A DNA stretch of 25,035 nt, taken from positions 1-25,035 of the forward strand of contig NZ_JBAKHX010000098.1 in the NCBI RefSeq assembly GCF_036906915.1. The letters are read 5' to 3'. The translations under genes and the position numbers were made by a program. Positions within the stretch are counted from its first letter, which is position 1; every line of letters begins with the position of its first letter. The DNA is from Phytohabitans sp036906915 (lineage in GTDB: Bacteria > Actinomycetota > Actinomycetes > Mycobacteriales > Micromonosporaceae). The notes below the pieces were generated by a model. That model was given only the letters and a program-made list of their open reading frames with translations. It was not told where the DNA came from and ran no database searches. This document shows, one piece after another, positions 1 to 7,055 of the stretch.

Positions 1-2
1 CC

Positions 3-84
3 GTCGATCAAGGGCAAACGCACGTGGTTGGATCTCTTTTCCGCGTGCGTTTGCCCTTGATCGATGCGGATGTCCTTGATCGAC
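3..84 (-). repeat. Dispersed hairpin element, copy 1
   Basis: The arms at 5-24 and 44-63 are a perfect 20-bp inverted repeat around a 19-nt loop. A third box, CCTTGATCG at 74-82, directly repeats the right-arm end (55-63) at a 19-nt offset. Strand '-' means opposite to copies 2, 3 and 5, which read box, then hairpin, on +. Just inside the arms, GTGG faces CCGC, so the stem extends with one G-U wobble if the + strand is transcribed. The upstream gene lies outside the window. Confidence 0.9.
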
Positions 85-615
85 GCGACGGAGGGCCGCC
101 GCTCGCGCCGCCCGCGCCGTGCGACGCCGCCCGCGCAACTTGCGCCTCGCGCTTGGCCGCGCCGCCCGCCCTCCTGCGCTGTGCGCTTGGCCGCGCTCCT
201 GCGCTGTGCGCTTGGCCGCGCCGCCCGCGGCTATCGCGCTGGCTGCCTCATCGCGCTGGCGGCGTGGTCCGTGCTACCTGTGCCATTCGTGCAGACCGCG
301 CTCGGCGCGCTGCCCGCTCATTGCAGGTAGACTGTGCCGCTCGTGCTGCGTGCGCGTCGGCAGATGAGGCACCCGTCCGGTCCGCGGCGAAGCGCACCCG
401 GCAAGGCGGACGCGGAGCTGCGGGCCGCCGTCGCGGCGGTGCGCCCAGCCTCGCCGGCGCCGTCACGCCCCATCGAGCGCGACTTCCCGGGTTGCCGTAC
501 CGGGTTGAGGCCGCGTTTCCCTGTTGTCGCACGCGGTTCCGCGCGACGCGGCGTTGGTCGCGGCCGCGAGTGGCCAGCGGCGCCGGATCCGCGCTGGCCC
601 GGCGCCGTCGCGCGC
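85..615. other. Gene-free low-complexity GC-rich stretch between hairpin copies 1 and 2
   Basis: No reading frame here looks like a protein. All frames give Arg/Ala/Pro-rich translations with overlapping frames open on both strands, as expected from pure GC bias. The sequence is built from reiterated words such as GCGCTTGGCCGCG and GCCGCCCGC, including a 25-nt unit present twice in tandem at 171-195 and 196-220. The stretch is bracketed by hairpin copies 1 and 2 in inverted orientation. I see no RNA gene or clear promoter. Confidence 0.55.
171..220. repeat. Tandem repeat, 25 bp x 2
   Basis: Two exact adjacent copies of a 25-nt unit (171-195, 196-220) beginning CTCCTGCGCTGTGCGCTTGG. The flanks (about 150-170 and 208-228) share a further GCGCTTGGCCGCGCCGCCCG word, so the block is a small satellite-like expansion. 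Confidence 0.8.
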
Positions 616-697
616 GTCGATCAAGGAGATCCGCATCGATCAAGGGCAAATGCACGCGGAAAAGAGATCCAACCACGTGCGTTTGCCCTTGATCGAC
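616..697 (+). repeat. Dispersed hairpin element, copy 2
   Basis: Single box CGATCAAGG at 618-626, then the hairpin with its first box at 637-645 (19-nt offset) and right arm ending in TTGATCGAC at 697. The arms differ by one T/G position and one C/A position near the loop. The loop AAAAGAGATCCAA is shared with copies 1, 3 and 4. It lies about 195 bp past the stop of the - strand CxxC gene (893), with a low-complexity spacer between. Confidence 0.9.
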
Positions 698-718
698 GGC
701 GCGCAGGCGCTGCGGGCC

Positions 719-757
719 GGGCCTACGCGCCGGGCCTACGCGCCGGGCCTACGCGCC
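719..757. repeat. Tandem repeat, 13 bp x 3
   Basis: Three exact copies of GGGCCTACGCGCC (719-731, 732-744, 745-757). The surrounding 698-892 stretch is otherwise featureless GC-rich DNA with several GGGG runs (about 765-820) and no supportable gene. Confidence 0.85.
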
Positions 758-892
758 GCACGCAGCGCGGACGGGGCCGGACGGGGACCGACCGGAGCAG
801 GGGCGAGTGCCGCGGGCACCGCAGCCGGCAGGCACCGCGCGGGTCTGCGGCGCGGGAGTCGTGACCGGCGGGGTGCCGCGATAGGGCGTGGG

Positions 893-1195
893 TTAGGCGG
901 CGCGGCGTTGGTGGGGGGCGATGTGGCCGTTACGGGGTTGCAGCCACGCTCGCACCACCGTCACCGGCGCGATCACGATGGCGCCTCCACAGCCGGTGCA
1001 GAGCAGCTCAGGGCAGTCGTCGTGCACGTCCTCGCAGGGCGGCGCCTCGAAGGTCGTCTCGGTGCGGCAGGTCGCGCAGTACAGCTCTCGCACGGGCGTC
1101 TCCTCTTCAGCTCGAAGGTGAATTACCCGGTTGTAGTTCTCACGCTCCCATGCCCCTCTGACGAAATCGCGAACCACTTCCGGCGTGTCGCCCAT
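893..1195 (-). CDS. Small CxxC/zinc-ribbon-like hypothetical protein
   Basis: A 100-residue protein, function not recognised. Seven cysteines lie in the middle: CATC (residues 40-43), two more around residues 54-61, and LLCTGCGG near residues 65-71. Two CxxC pairs about 25 residues apart suggest a small zinc ribbon, which is inference. The N-terminal third is charged (GDTPEVVRDFVRGAWEREN). ATG 1195 is the natural start because the frame upstream runs into the qcrB trailer. There is no clear Shine-Dalgarno, and a 12-bp hairpin (1202-1235) ends 6 bp before the ATG. The gene follows qcrB by 53 bp on the same strand, so it may be expressed by readthrough from ctaE-qcrCAB or from its own start. 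The longer frame reaching 2023 is a shadow of qcrB. Confidence 0.75.
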   Translation of the reverse strand: MGDTPEVVRDFVRGAWERENYNRVIHLRAEEETPVRELYCATCRTETTFEAPPCEDVHDDCPELLCTGCGGAIVIAPVTVVRAWLQPRNGHIAPHQRRAA

Positions 1196-1201
1196 ACGTA
1201 C

Positions 1202-1235
1202 GAGGGCCCGGTGACCGAACAGCCACCGGGCCCTC
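1202..1235 (-). terminator. 12-bp hairpin between qcrB and the CxxC gene
   Basis: Arms 1202-1213 and 1224-1235 (GAGGGCCCGGTG and its complement) pair perfectly around a 10-nt loop, 14 bp past the qcrB stop. There is no T-run, so it resembles the U-less actinobacterial terminator or attenuator type. It also occupies the leader of the next gene, where a Shine-Dalgarno would be expected. Confidence 0.6.
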
Positions 1236-1248
1236 AGAACGACACAAA

Positions 1249-2880
1249 CTAGTGCGTAATCTCCTCGCGCTTCTCGGACGAAGCGGGACGGTCCGAGACC
1301 GGCGGGTGCCCAGGCGACACCGGCGCCTCGGCCGGCTTCTCGATCGGGTAGAAGAAGCCCCTGATCGCCGGGCCGAGCGCGCCCAGCCGGTTCATCTTCT
1401 TCGGCACTACCCAGCCGACGTAGTCCAGCTCGCCGTGGCCGTGCTCGTCGACCGCAGCCAGTGGCTGGTGCACCTCCACGAACCGCCCGTCGGGCAGCCG
1501 CTTGATGATGCCGGTCTCCACGCCGTGCGCCAGTACCTCCCGGTCGTGCTGCTGGAGGCCCAGGCAGATCCGGTACGCCACGTAGTACGCGAGTGGTGGC
1601 AGGACCAGCAGACCGATCCGGCCGGCCCAGGTCATCGCGTTCAGGCTGATGTGGAACTTGTCCGCGATGACGTCGTTGCCGCCGGAGAGCGTCAGCACCA
1701 GCCAGAACATGATCGCCATGGCGCCGAGGCCGGTGCGGGCGGGCACGTCGCGCGGGCGCTGGAGCAGGTTGTGCGCCTTCTTGTCCTTGGTCAGCCGCGC
1801 CTCGATGAACGGATACGCCATCGGCAGCATCGTCATGATGCCTGGTAGGACCACGGTCGGCCAGAAGATGGGCGGGATCGTGTATCCGTCGCCCCAGCCG
1901 AACAGGTCGAACCGTATCTCCCAGGCGGGGAAGAGACGGGTCGAGCCGTCGAGGAACATGACGTACCAGTCGGGCTGGCTGGCCGCCGAGACCACGTACG
2001 CCTCGTACGGGCCGAAGAGCCACACCGGGTTGATCTGGAAGAAGCCCGCCATCAGCGCGATCACGCCGAAGACGATCATGAAGAAGCCACCCTGCTTGAT
2101 GGCGTACCGGGGGAACATCCGCTCACCGACCACGTTGTGCTCGGTGCGGCCCGGCCCTGGCCACTGCGTGTGCTTCTGCTTGAACACCAGCCCGACATGC
2201 ACGGTGATCAGGGCCACCAGGAGCGCGGGGATCAGCAGCACATGGGCGATGTAGAAGCGACCCATGATGACGTGCCCCGGGAACTCACCGTCGAAGACCG
2301 ACGTGGTCACCCACGAGCCGATCACCGGGATCGACAACATGATCGCTGAGGCGATGCGGAGACCGGTGCCGGAGAGCGCGTCGTCGGGGAGCGAGTACCC
2401 GGTGAAGCCGGCCAGGAAGCCGATCCAGAAGAGCAGCGAGCCGATGATCCAGTTGGTCTCACGCGGCTTGCGGAACGCGCCGGTGAAGAAGATCCGGAAC
2501 ATGTGCACCACGATCGCCGCCATGAAGGTCAGCGCCGCCCAGTGGTGCATCTGCCGCATGATCAGCCCGCCCCGGACGTCGAACGAGAGGTCCAACGTGG
2601 AGGCGTACGCCGCGGACATGTGGGTGCCGCGCAGCGGCGTGTAGCTGCCGTTGTACGTGACGACGGTCAGCGACGGGTCGTAGAAGAACGTCAGGAACGT
2701 GCCGGTGAGCAGCAGCACGATGAACGAGAACAGCGCGATCTCGCCCAGCAGGAACGACCAGTGGTCAGGGAAGACCTTGTTCAGCAGGCTGCGCAGCGGC
2801 GTCGCCGCCTGGAACCGGTCGTCCAGCGCCCCGGCGCTGTTGGCGGGCAGGGCGCGTACGTCAATCTTCCGGCGCTTCAT
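1249..2880 (-). CDS. qcrB: Cytochrome bc1 (bcc) complex cytochrome b subunit
   Basis: Membrane-embedded dihaem cytochrome b of the menaquinol:cytochrome c reductase, the bcc half of the actinobacterial bcc:aa3 supercomplex. The 543 residues match the long actinobacterial form with a ~120-residue hydrophilic C-terminal extension. Haem ligands are visible as paired histidines: H112 (within MHHW) and H126 (VVHMF) in one helix, H213 (IAHVLL) and H228 (VHVGLV) in another. The Qo motif is PDWY (SQPDWYVMF), the usual actinobacterial variant of PEWY. The ATG at 2880 overlaps the qcrA stop as ATGA, so translation is probably coupled. It is the last gene of ctaE-qcrC-qcrA-qcrB and is followed by the hairpin at 1202-1235. 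This subunit is the target of Q203-type inhibitors in mycobacteria (family knowledge). Confidence 0.98.
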   Translation of the reverse strand: MKRRKIDVRALPANSAGALDDRFQAATPLRSLLNKVFPDHWSFLLGEIALFSFIVLLLTGTFLTFFYDPSLTVVTYNGSYTPLRGTHMSAAYASTLDLSFDVRGGLIMRQMHHWAALTFMAAIVVHMFRIFFTGAFRKPRETNWIIGSLLFWIGFLAGFTGYSLPDDALSGTGLRIASAIMLSIPVIGSWVTTSVFDGEFPGHVIMGRFYIAHVLLIPALLVALITVHVGLVFKQKHTQWPGPGRTEHNVVGERMFPRYAIKQGGFFMIVFGVIALMAGFFQINPVWLFGPYEAYVVSAASQPDWYVMFLDGSTRLFPAWEIRFDLFGWGDGYTIPPIFWPTVVLPGIMTMLPMAYPFIEARLTKDKKAHNLLQRPRDVPARTGLGAMAIMFWLVLTLSGGNDVIADKFHISLNAMTWAGRIGLLVLPPLAYYVAYRICLGLQQHDREVLAHGVETGIIKRLPDGRFVEVHQPLAAVDEHGHGELDYVGWVVPKKMNRLGALGPAIRGFFYPIEKPAEAPVSPGHPPVSDRPASSEKREEITH

Positions 2881-3959
2881 GGCCGCTCCCAGAATGCTGG
2901 CCCGACGGCCACCTTGTAGTCGGACGTCGCCACGAAGAAGCCCTCTTCGTCGACCTCGATGGGCAGCATCGGGAGGCTACGCGTGGCGGGCCCGAAGATC
3001 GGTCGGGCGTTGTCGGTGATCAGGAACTGCGACTGGTGGCACGGGCAGAGGAGCCGGTTGGTCTGCTGCTCGTACAGGCTGGCGGGGCAGCCGGCGTGGG
3101 TGCAGATCTTCGAGTACGCGACGAAGTTCTGCCACATCGAGTCCCGGTTGATCGCCTTCAGCGTGTCTCGCGTCTTCTGGGCGTCGTCCGGACGCAGGTG
3201 GATCAGCAGTGTCGGCGAGTCGGCGTGCTCGTTGGTCGCGCCTCCTGGGATACCCGGGAAGACCGTCATCTGACCGCCGACGCTGACGTCTTCCGGCCGG
3301 ATGGGCGAGCCGTCCTCGCGGGTGACGCGTACCGGATTTCCGCCGTTGCCCGCCGGGTCCCAGCCGGTCTTGAAGAGGATCCGGTCCTCGACCGGGTCCT
3401 TGATCAGCCCACCGATCAGCGGCGCGGCCGCGACCGCGCCGACCGGCGCGAGGCCGAGCAGCGCGGCGAAGCCGAGCGCCTTGCGGCGCTTGAGCCCCAG
3501 CTCCTCGGCGATGTAGACCATCGTCTCACCGGTGATCTTACGTTCCTCGGTGGCGGACGGCCCATCGTGCCGGTCCTGGATCGCGACCTCGCGCGGCAGC
3601 AGCTTCTTGCCCCAGGTGAGGACGCCGAAGCCGATGCCGAGCAGCGCGACGCCCAGCGTCAGGCCCAGGAGCGGGGTGTAGAGCTTGCTCGGGTTCGAGC
3701 CCATCTCGTACTCCCACGGCCCAAAGCTGTAGATGAGCAGGAAGGCGGTCGCCGCCAGGCCGGTGAGCAGGAAGAACGACGCGACGATGCGGACCATACG
3801 GCGCTCGGCCCGACTGTTCGGCGGGTACTGCGCCTCGTAGTGGACGATCTCGATGCCCTCGCGGCGCGCACCTTCGCGCATGATGTCGAACCGCGTCAGG
3901 CGCGGATCGAAAACGTCGAGCGGCTCCTGCTCGACCCGTGGCTCGGTCTCTGTGCTCAT
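2877..3959 (-). CDS. qcrA: Cytochrome bc1 complex Rieske iron-sulfur subunit
   Basis: Rieske [2Fe-2S] protein of the bcc complex, passing an electron from menaquinol to the dihaem cytochrome c. Residues about 60-200 hold three hydrophobic segments, the three-helix N-terminal region typical of actinobacterial QcrA. The Rieske domain is C-terminal, with CTHAGC (C286, H288) and CPCH (C305, H308) as cluster ligands and C291/C307 as the expected disulfide. I chose ATG 3959 (MSTETEPRVEQ, 360 residues) because it overlaps the qcrC stop as ATGA; the frame is open six codons further upstream. The 3' end overlaps qcrB by 4 bp. It sits second to last in the operon. Confidence 0.97.
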   Translation of the reverse strand: MSTETEPRVEQEPLDVFDPRLTRFDIMREGARREGIEIVHYEAQYPPNSRAERRMVRIVASFFLLTGLAATAFLLIYSFGPWEYEMGSNPSKLYTPLLGLTLGVALLGIGFGVLTWGKKLLPREVAIQDRHDGPSATEERKITGETMVYIAEELGLKRRKALGFAALLGLAPVGAVAAAPLIGGLIKDPVEDRILFKTGWDPAGNGGNPVRVTREDGSPIRPEDVSVGGQMTVFPGIPGGATNEHADSPTLLIHLRPDDAQKTRDTLKAINRDSMWQNFVAYSKICTHAGCPASLYEQQTNRLLCPCHQSQFLITDNARPIFGPATRSLPMLPIEVDEEGFFVATSDYKVAVGPAFWERP

Positions 3960-4798
3960 GACTTCCCCGCAATCCACAGACTAGCGAACACCAGGGCGAC
4001 AATGCCCACCAGGAAGATGGCGAGACCTTCGGTCACCGGACCGAACCGCCCGAGACCCCAGCCGCCCGGGTCGCGGTCTTCCTGCAGCGCCTCCTGGATG
4101 TAGGAGATGATCTCCTTCTTCTGCTCAGGGGTGAGCTGGTTGTCGCCGAACACCGGCATGTTCTGCGGACCGGTGAGCATGGCCGCGTAAATCTGCTGGT
4201 CGGTCGCCTCGCCGATGGGTGGCGCGTACTTGCCCGAGGACAGCGCGCCGCCGCCGCCGCTGAACGCGTGGCACGACGAGCAGTTGATCCGGAAGAGGTT
4301 GCCGCCGCGAGCGATGGCCTCCTCGTCGTTCTCGGGCGCCCGCAGGTCGCCGGACGGCACCTGCGGCCCGCCGCCCAACTCCTGGATGTACTGCGCGAGC
4401 TGCCTGGTCTGCTCGTCGGTGAAGACCGGGGGCTTGCGCTCCGCCTGGGCCTCCTGCCTGGCCATCGGCATGCGGCCGGTGCCGACCTGGAACTCGACCG
4501 ACGCCGCGCCGACGCCGATCAGGCTCGGTCCGCGCCCCTCGACACCTTGTGCACGGGGGCCGTGGCACGAGATGCAGCTCTGGTTGAACAGCGCCTTGCC
4601 CTCTTCGGCGGCGGTGGACAACTGCGGCGTGTCCTTCGCGCCCGCGATACCCGGCGCGAAGACGCTGTAGACGCCGCCGGCCAGCGCCAGCGCCAGCGTG
4701 AGGCGGACCACGGAGCCCACGCGGCGACGAACGCGGCTACGTGGTCCGGTACGCCCACGGCGCAACCGTCCGAGCCAGCCGGGGGAGTCAGAAGTCAT
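3956..4798 (-). CDS. qcrC: Cytochrome bc1 complex dihaem cytochrome c subunit
   Basis: Membrane-anchored dihaem c-type cytochrome that replaces separate cytochromes c1 and c in actinobacteria and hands electrons directly to the CuA centre of CtaC. Two haem-binding motifs are visible: CISCH (75-79) and CSSCH (173-177), each followed by Met-rich candidates for the sixth ligand (MPMARQ; NMPVFG). An N-terminal hydrophobic stretch (about 30-52, after an Arg-rich start) is a signal or anchor, and a C-terminal helix (about 253-275) anchors the protein. It has 280 residues, normal for the family. ATG 4798 lies 54 bp after ctaE, and the gene overlaps qcrA by 4 bp. Confidence 0.97.
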   Translation of the reverse strand: MTSDSPGWLGRLRRGRTGPRSRVRRRVGSVVRLTLALALAGGVYSVFAPGIAGAKDTPQLSTAAEEGKALFNQSCISCHGPRAQGVEGRGPSLIGVGAASVEFQVGTGRMPMARQEAQAERKPPVFTDEQTRQLAQYIQELGGGPQVPSGDLRAPENDEEAIARGGNLFRINCSSCHAFSGGGGALSSGKYAPPIGEATDQQIYAAMLTGPQNMPVFGDNQLTPEQKKEIISYIQEALQEDRDPGGWGLGRFGPVTEGLAIFLVGIVALVFASLWIAGKS

Positions 4799-4852
4799 GG
4801 CCAGTGTCCTTCATGCCTATAAGACGGAGTCTGCGAGTGAAATGTGACACGG

Positions 4853-5452
4853 TCACTGGAGGAGGTAGATCATCGAGAACAGCGCGATCCAGACCACGTC
4901 GACGAAGTGCCAGTAGTACGACACGACGATCGCGGACGTGGCCTGTGCCGGCGTGAACCGACCCATGGTGGTGCGGATCATGAAGATGATGAACGCGACC
5001 AGACCACCGGTGACGTGCAGGCCATGGAAGCCGGTGGTCAGGTAGAACATCGACCCGTAGCCGTCCGCGTTGATCTTGATCCCGGCGTGCACCAGCTCGC
5101 GATACTCGTTGACCTGGCCGAGCACGAAGATCAGACCCATCACGAAGGTGATCGTGAACCACCGCCGCAGCGCGTGCACATCCCCCTTCTCCGCCGCGAA
5201 CACGCCAAACTGGCAGGTCACCGACGAGGCGACCAGGATCAGCGTGAACGTCGTCGCGTACGGCAGGTTCAGATGGGGAGTGTGCTCCTCCCACATGCTG
5301 TAGTCCGCCGCGCGGATCGAGAAGTACATCGCGAACAGCGCCGCGAAGAACATGAGCTCGCTGGAGAGCCACACGATCGTGCCGACGCTGACCATGTTGG
5401 GCCGCGTCAGCGAGTGGATCCGGCTCTTGTCAATGGCTGAGGCCGCAGTCAC
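4853..5452 (-). CDS. ctaE: Cytochrome c oxidase subunit III
   Basis: Subunit III of the aa3 oxidase, an integral membrane protein with five predicted helices in 199 residues (WLSSELMFFAALFAMYFS; YATTFTLILVASSVTCQFGVF; and later segments). The family signature FHGLHVTGG is present near residues 144-152, with the C-terminal YWHFVDVVW. The frame is open to 5524, but I chose GTG 5452 (TAASAIDKSRIHS) because conserved subunit III sequence begins there and the upstream extension is Arg/Pro-rich and would occupy the divergent promoter. AATAAT lies 6 nt before this GTG. It is the first gene of the ctaE-qcrCAB operon, divergent from the ctaG-like gene. Confidence 0.95.
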   Translation of the reverse strand: MTAASAIDKSRIHSLTRPNMVSVGTIVWLSSELMFFAALFAMYFSIRAADYSMWEEHTPHLNLPYATTFTLILVASSVTCQFGVFAAEKGDVHALRRWFTITFVMGLIFVLGQVNEYRELVHAGIKINADGYGSMFYLTTGFHGLHVTGGLVAFIIFMIRTTMGRFTPAQATSAIVVSYYWHFVDVVWIALFSMIYLLQ

Positions 5453-5523
5453 GCGGTCATTATTGCCCCCGACCAGCGCGGGCGATCGTCGGGGTCGGCT
5501 ACGACGGTGTGTCGTGGGTGGCA

Positions 5524-5529
5524 TAGCCT
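5524..5529 (+). promoter_or_regulatory. -10 element (TAGCCT) for leaderless ctaG-like mRNA
   Basis: TAGCCT fits TANNNT and ends 6 nt before the GTG start. There is no Shine-Dalgarno, so transcription probably begins at or next to the start codon. Confidence 0.45.
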
Positions 5530-5535
5530 CGAAAC

Positions 5536-6594
5536 GTGCCCCCCTTCACCGTGTCGGCACTCGTCACGCAGACCCGTCTGGACGGCTGGATCGCCGTCCT
5601 GCTGGTGGTGGCCGCCGGCCTGTACCTGTACGGAGTGCACCGCCTGCGCACCCGCGGCGACCGCTGGCCCGTCGCCCGCACCGCGCTCTTCCTCGGCCCG
5701 GGTCTTGGCGGCATCGCCGCCGTCACGGTGAGTGGCCTGCACGCGTACGACACGACGCTGCTCTCCGTGCACATGGTCCAGCACATGGCGCTGTCGATGG
5801 TCGCCCCGATCTTCCTGGCGCTCGGCGCCCCGGTGACGCTCGCCCTGCGCACCCTGCGCGGCGCGCCCCGCCAAAAGCTGCTCGCCGTGTTGCATAGCCG
5901 GGCGGCGAAGGTCTTCTCGTTCCCGCTCGTCGCGTACGCGATCTTCGTGGCCAACCCCTTCGTGCTGTACTTCAGCGGCCTCTACCGGCTCACCGTGGAA
6001 AACGAGCTCGTCCACGAGCTGGTGCACGCGCACTTCATCCTCACCGGCTGCCTGTTCTTCTGGCCGCTGGTCGGGCTCGACCCGCTGCCCGGCCGCTGGC
6101 CCTACCCGGGGCGCGCGCTGCTCATGGTGCTGTCGGTGCCGTTCCACACCGTGCTCGGGCTGACCATCATGCAGAGCACCACGCTGATCGGCGGCGACTG
6201 GTACCCCTCGCTCAACCTGCACTGGGCCGACCCGTGGGCCGACCAGAAGGTCGCCGGGGGCATCCTCTGGGCGGGCGGCGAGTTCGTGTCGATCATCATG
6301 ATCGGCGTGCTGCTCATGCAGTGGTTCAAGCAGTCCGAACGCGAGGCCAGACGCATCGACCGCGAGCTCGACCGGCAGGAGGCGCTGGCCACTTCAGAGG
6401 ACCGGCGACCCGCGCGAGCGGAGCGAGCGCCAACCAGCACAGTCGCCGGGCCGGCGTCGCCTGGACCGAGCGACGCGCCGACGAAGTCGCCGCGCGGCGT
6501 GAGGGAAGGCGACGCCTCAGAGGACCGGCGACCCGCGCGAGCGGAGCGAGCGCCAACCAGCAGAGCCGCGGGCGGGGCAGCTCGCGCCGATTGA
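5536..6594 (+). CDS. Cytochrome c oxidase assembly protein, caa3 CtaG type
   Basis: Polytopic membrane protein of the CtaG (caa3-type) family, thought to help insert copper into the oxidase. Residues 1-285 hold about seven hydrophobic segments and His-rich stretches typical of the family (LLSVHMVQHMALSM; LVHELVHAHFIL). It is transcribed divergently from ctaE, which fits a role in oxidase biogenesis. GTG 5536 is the likely start: TAGCCT (5524-5529) lies 6 nt upstream, a leaderless arrangement. The last ~65 residues are odd. They are hydrophilic and contain EDRRPARAERAPTS twice, encoded by an exact 46-bp direct repeat (6394-6439, 6517-6562). That tail looks like intergenic repeat DNA captured in frame; the core probably ends near RELDRQEAL. 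The family assignment is solid, the exact role inferred. Confidence 0.9.
   Translation: MPPFTVSALVTQTRLDGWIAVLLVVAAGLYLYGVHRLRTRGDRWPVARTALFLGPGLGGIAAVTVSGLHAYDTTLLSVHMVQHMALSMVAPIFLALGAPVTLALRTLRGAPRQKLLAVLHSRAAKVFSFPLVAYAIFVANPFVLYFSGLYRLTVENELVHELVHAHFILTGCLFFWPLVGLDPLPGRWPYPGRALLMVLSVPFHTVLGLTIMQSTTLIGGDWYPSLNLHWADPWADQKVAGGILWAGGEFVSIIMIGVLLMQWFKQSEREARRIDRELDRQEALATSEDRRPARAERAPTSTVAGPASPGPSDAPTKSPRGVREGDASEDRRPARAERAPTSRAAGGAARAD
6394..6562. repeat. 46-bp direct repeat pair inside the ctaG-like gene
   Basis: Exact copies at 6394-6439 and 6517-6562, 123 bp apart (in frame), with the core GCGAGCGGAGCGAGCGCC. Between them a 10-bp inverted pair, GGCGTCGCCT (about 6453) and AGGCGACGCC (about 6507), can fold back. 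The block encodes only the C-terminal tail. Confidence 0.9.
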
Positions 6595-6634
6595 CGGCGG
6601 GTACCATCAGGCCGCAGCGAGAAATGGGAGCGCA

Positions 6635-7030
6635 ATGTCCGACCGTGTGTACACCGTCCTGCTCTACAGCGACGATCCGCAGGTGCGTGAGCGGATGCGG
6701 CTCGCCGTCGGCCCACGGCCCGCAGCCGACCTATCGGTCGAGTTCGTCGAGGCCAGCGACTACGCGGCGTGCGTGCGACTGGTCGACGACTACGAGATCG
6801 ACCTGATGCTGCTCGACGGTGAGGCCACTCCCGGCGGCGGCATCGGCATCGCGCGGCAGATCAAAGACGATCGCGACGACGCGCCGCCCACCTGCGTGGT
6901 GATCGCCCGAGCGGCCGACCGCTGGCTCGCCGCGTACGCCCAGGTCGACGCCACCCTGCTGCACCCCCTCGACCCGGTGACGACCGGGCAGACCGTGGCA
7001 GACCTGCTGCGGTCGCACGCTCCGGCCTGA
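6635..7030 (+). CDS. Stand-alone receiver-like (CheY-fold) protein, atypical
   Basis: 131 residues resembling a response-regulator receiver domain with no output domain. Hydrophobic beta-1 (VYTVLLYSDD) ends in the acidic pair D13/D14, and beta-3 (IDLMLLDGE) places D61 at the phosphoacceptor position. Two other conserved positions are changed: the Thr/Ser after beta-4 is Ala (VVIARAAD, A91), and the invariant Lys of the KP motif is His (LLHPLDP, H110). It may be phosphorylation-independent or a pseudo-receiver; that is inference. ATG 6635 has GGGAG 5 nt upstream. It ends 25 bp before trpD on the same strand, so the two may be co-transcribed. No histidine kinase is nearby. Confidence 0.75.
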   Translation: MSDRVYTVLLYSDDPQVRERMRLAVGPRPAADLSVEFVEASDYAACVRLVDDYEIDLMLLDGEATPGGGIGIARQIKDDRDDAPPTCVVIARAADRWLAAYAQVDATLLHPLDPVTTGQTVADLLRSHAPA

Positions 7031-7055
7031 TCTGAAGCGATCTGGAGGCCCGCCC

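Noticed and set aside
3..697. Copies 1 and 2 as terminal inverted repeats of a transposon
   Set aside because: No transposase or any gene lies between them, and the other copies occur singly at gene ends, so the transposon reading is not supported here.
24..864. Several overlapping open frames of 80-240 codons on both strands
   Set aside because: The translations are Arg/Ala/Pro runs, they pass through hairpin copies 1 and 2, and many frames are open at once, as GC bias alone produces. No domain is recognisable.
893..2023. A 376-codon - strand frame
   Set aside because: Its first three quarters are the out-of-frame shadow of qcrB; only the last 100 codons (from 1195) look like a protein.
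5452..5524. A longer CtaE starting at 5524
   Set aside because: The extra residues are Arg/Pro/Ser-rich, unlike subunit III, and would occupy the divergent ctaG-like promoter.
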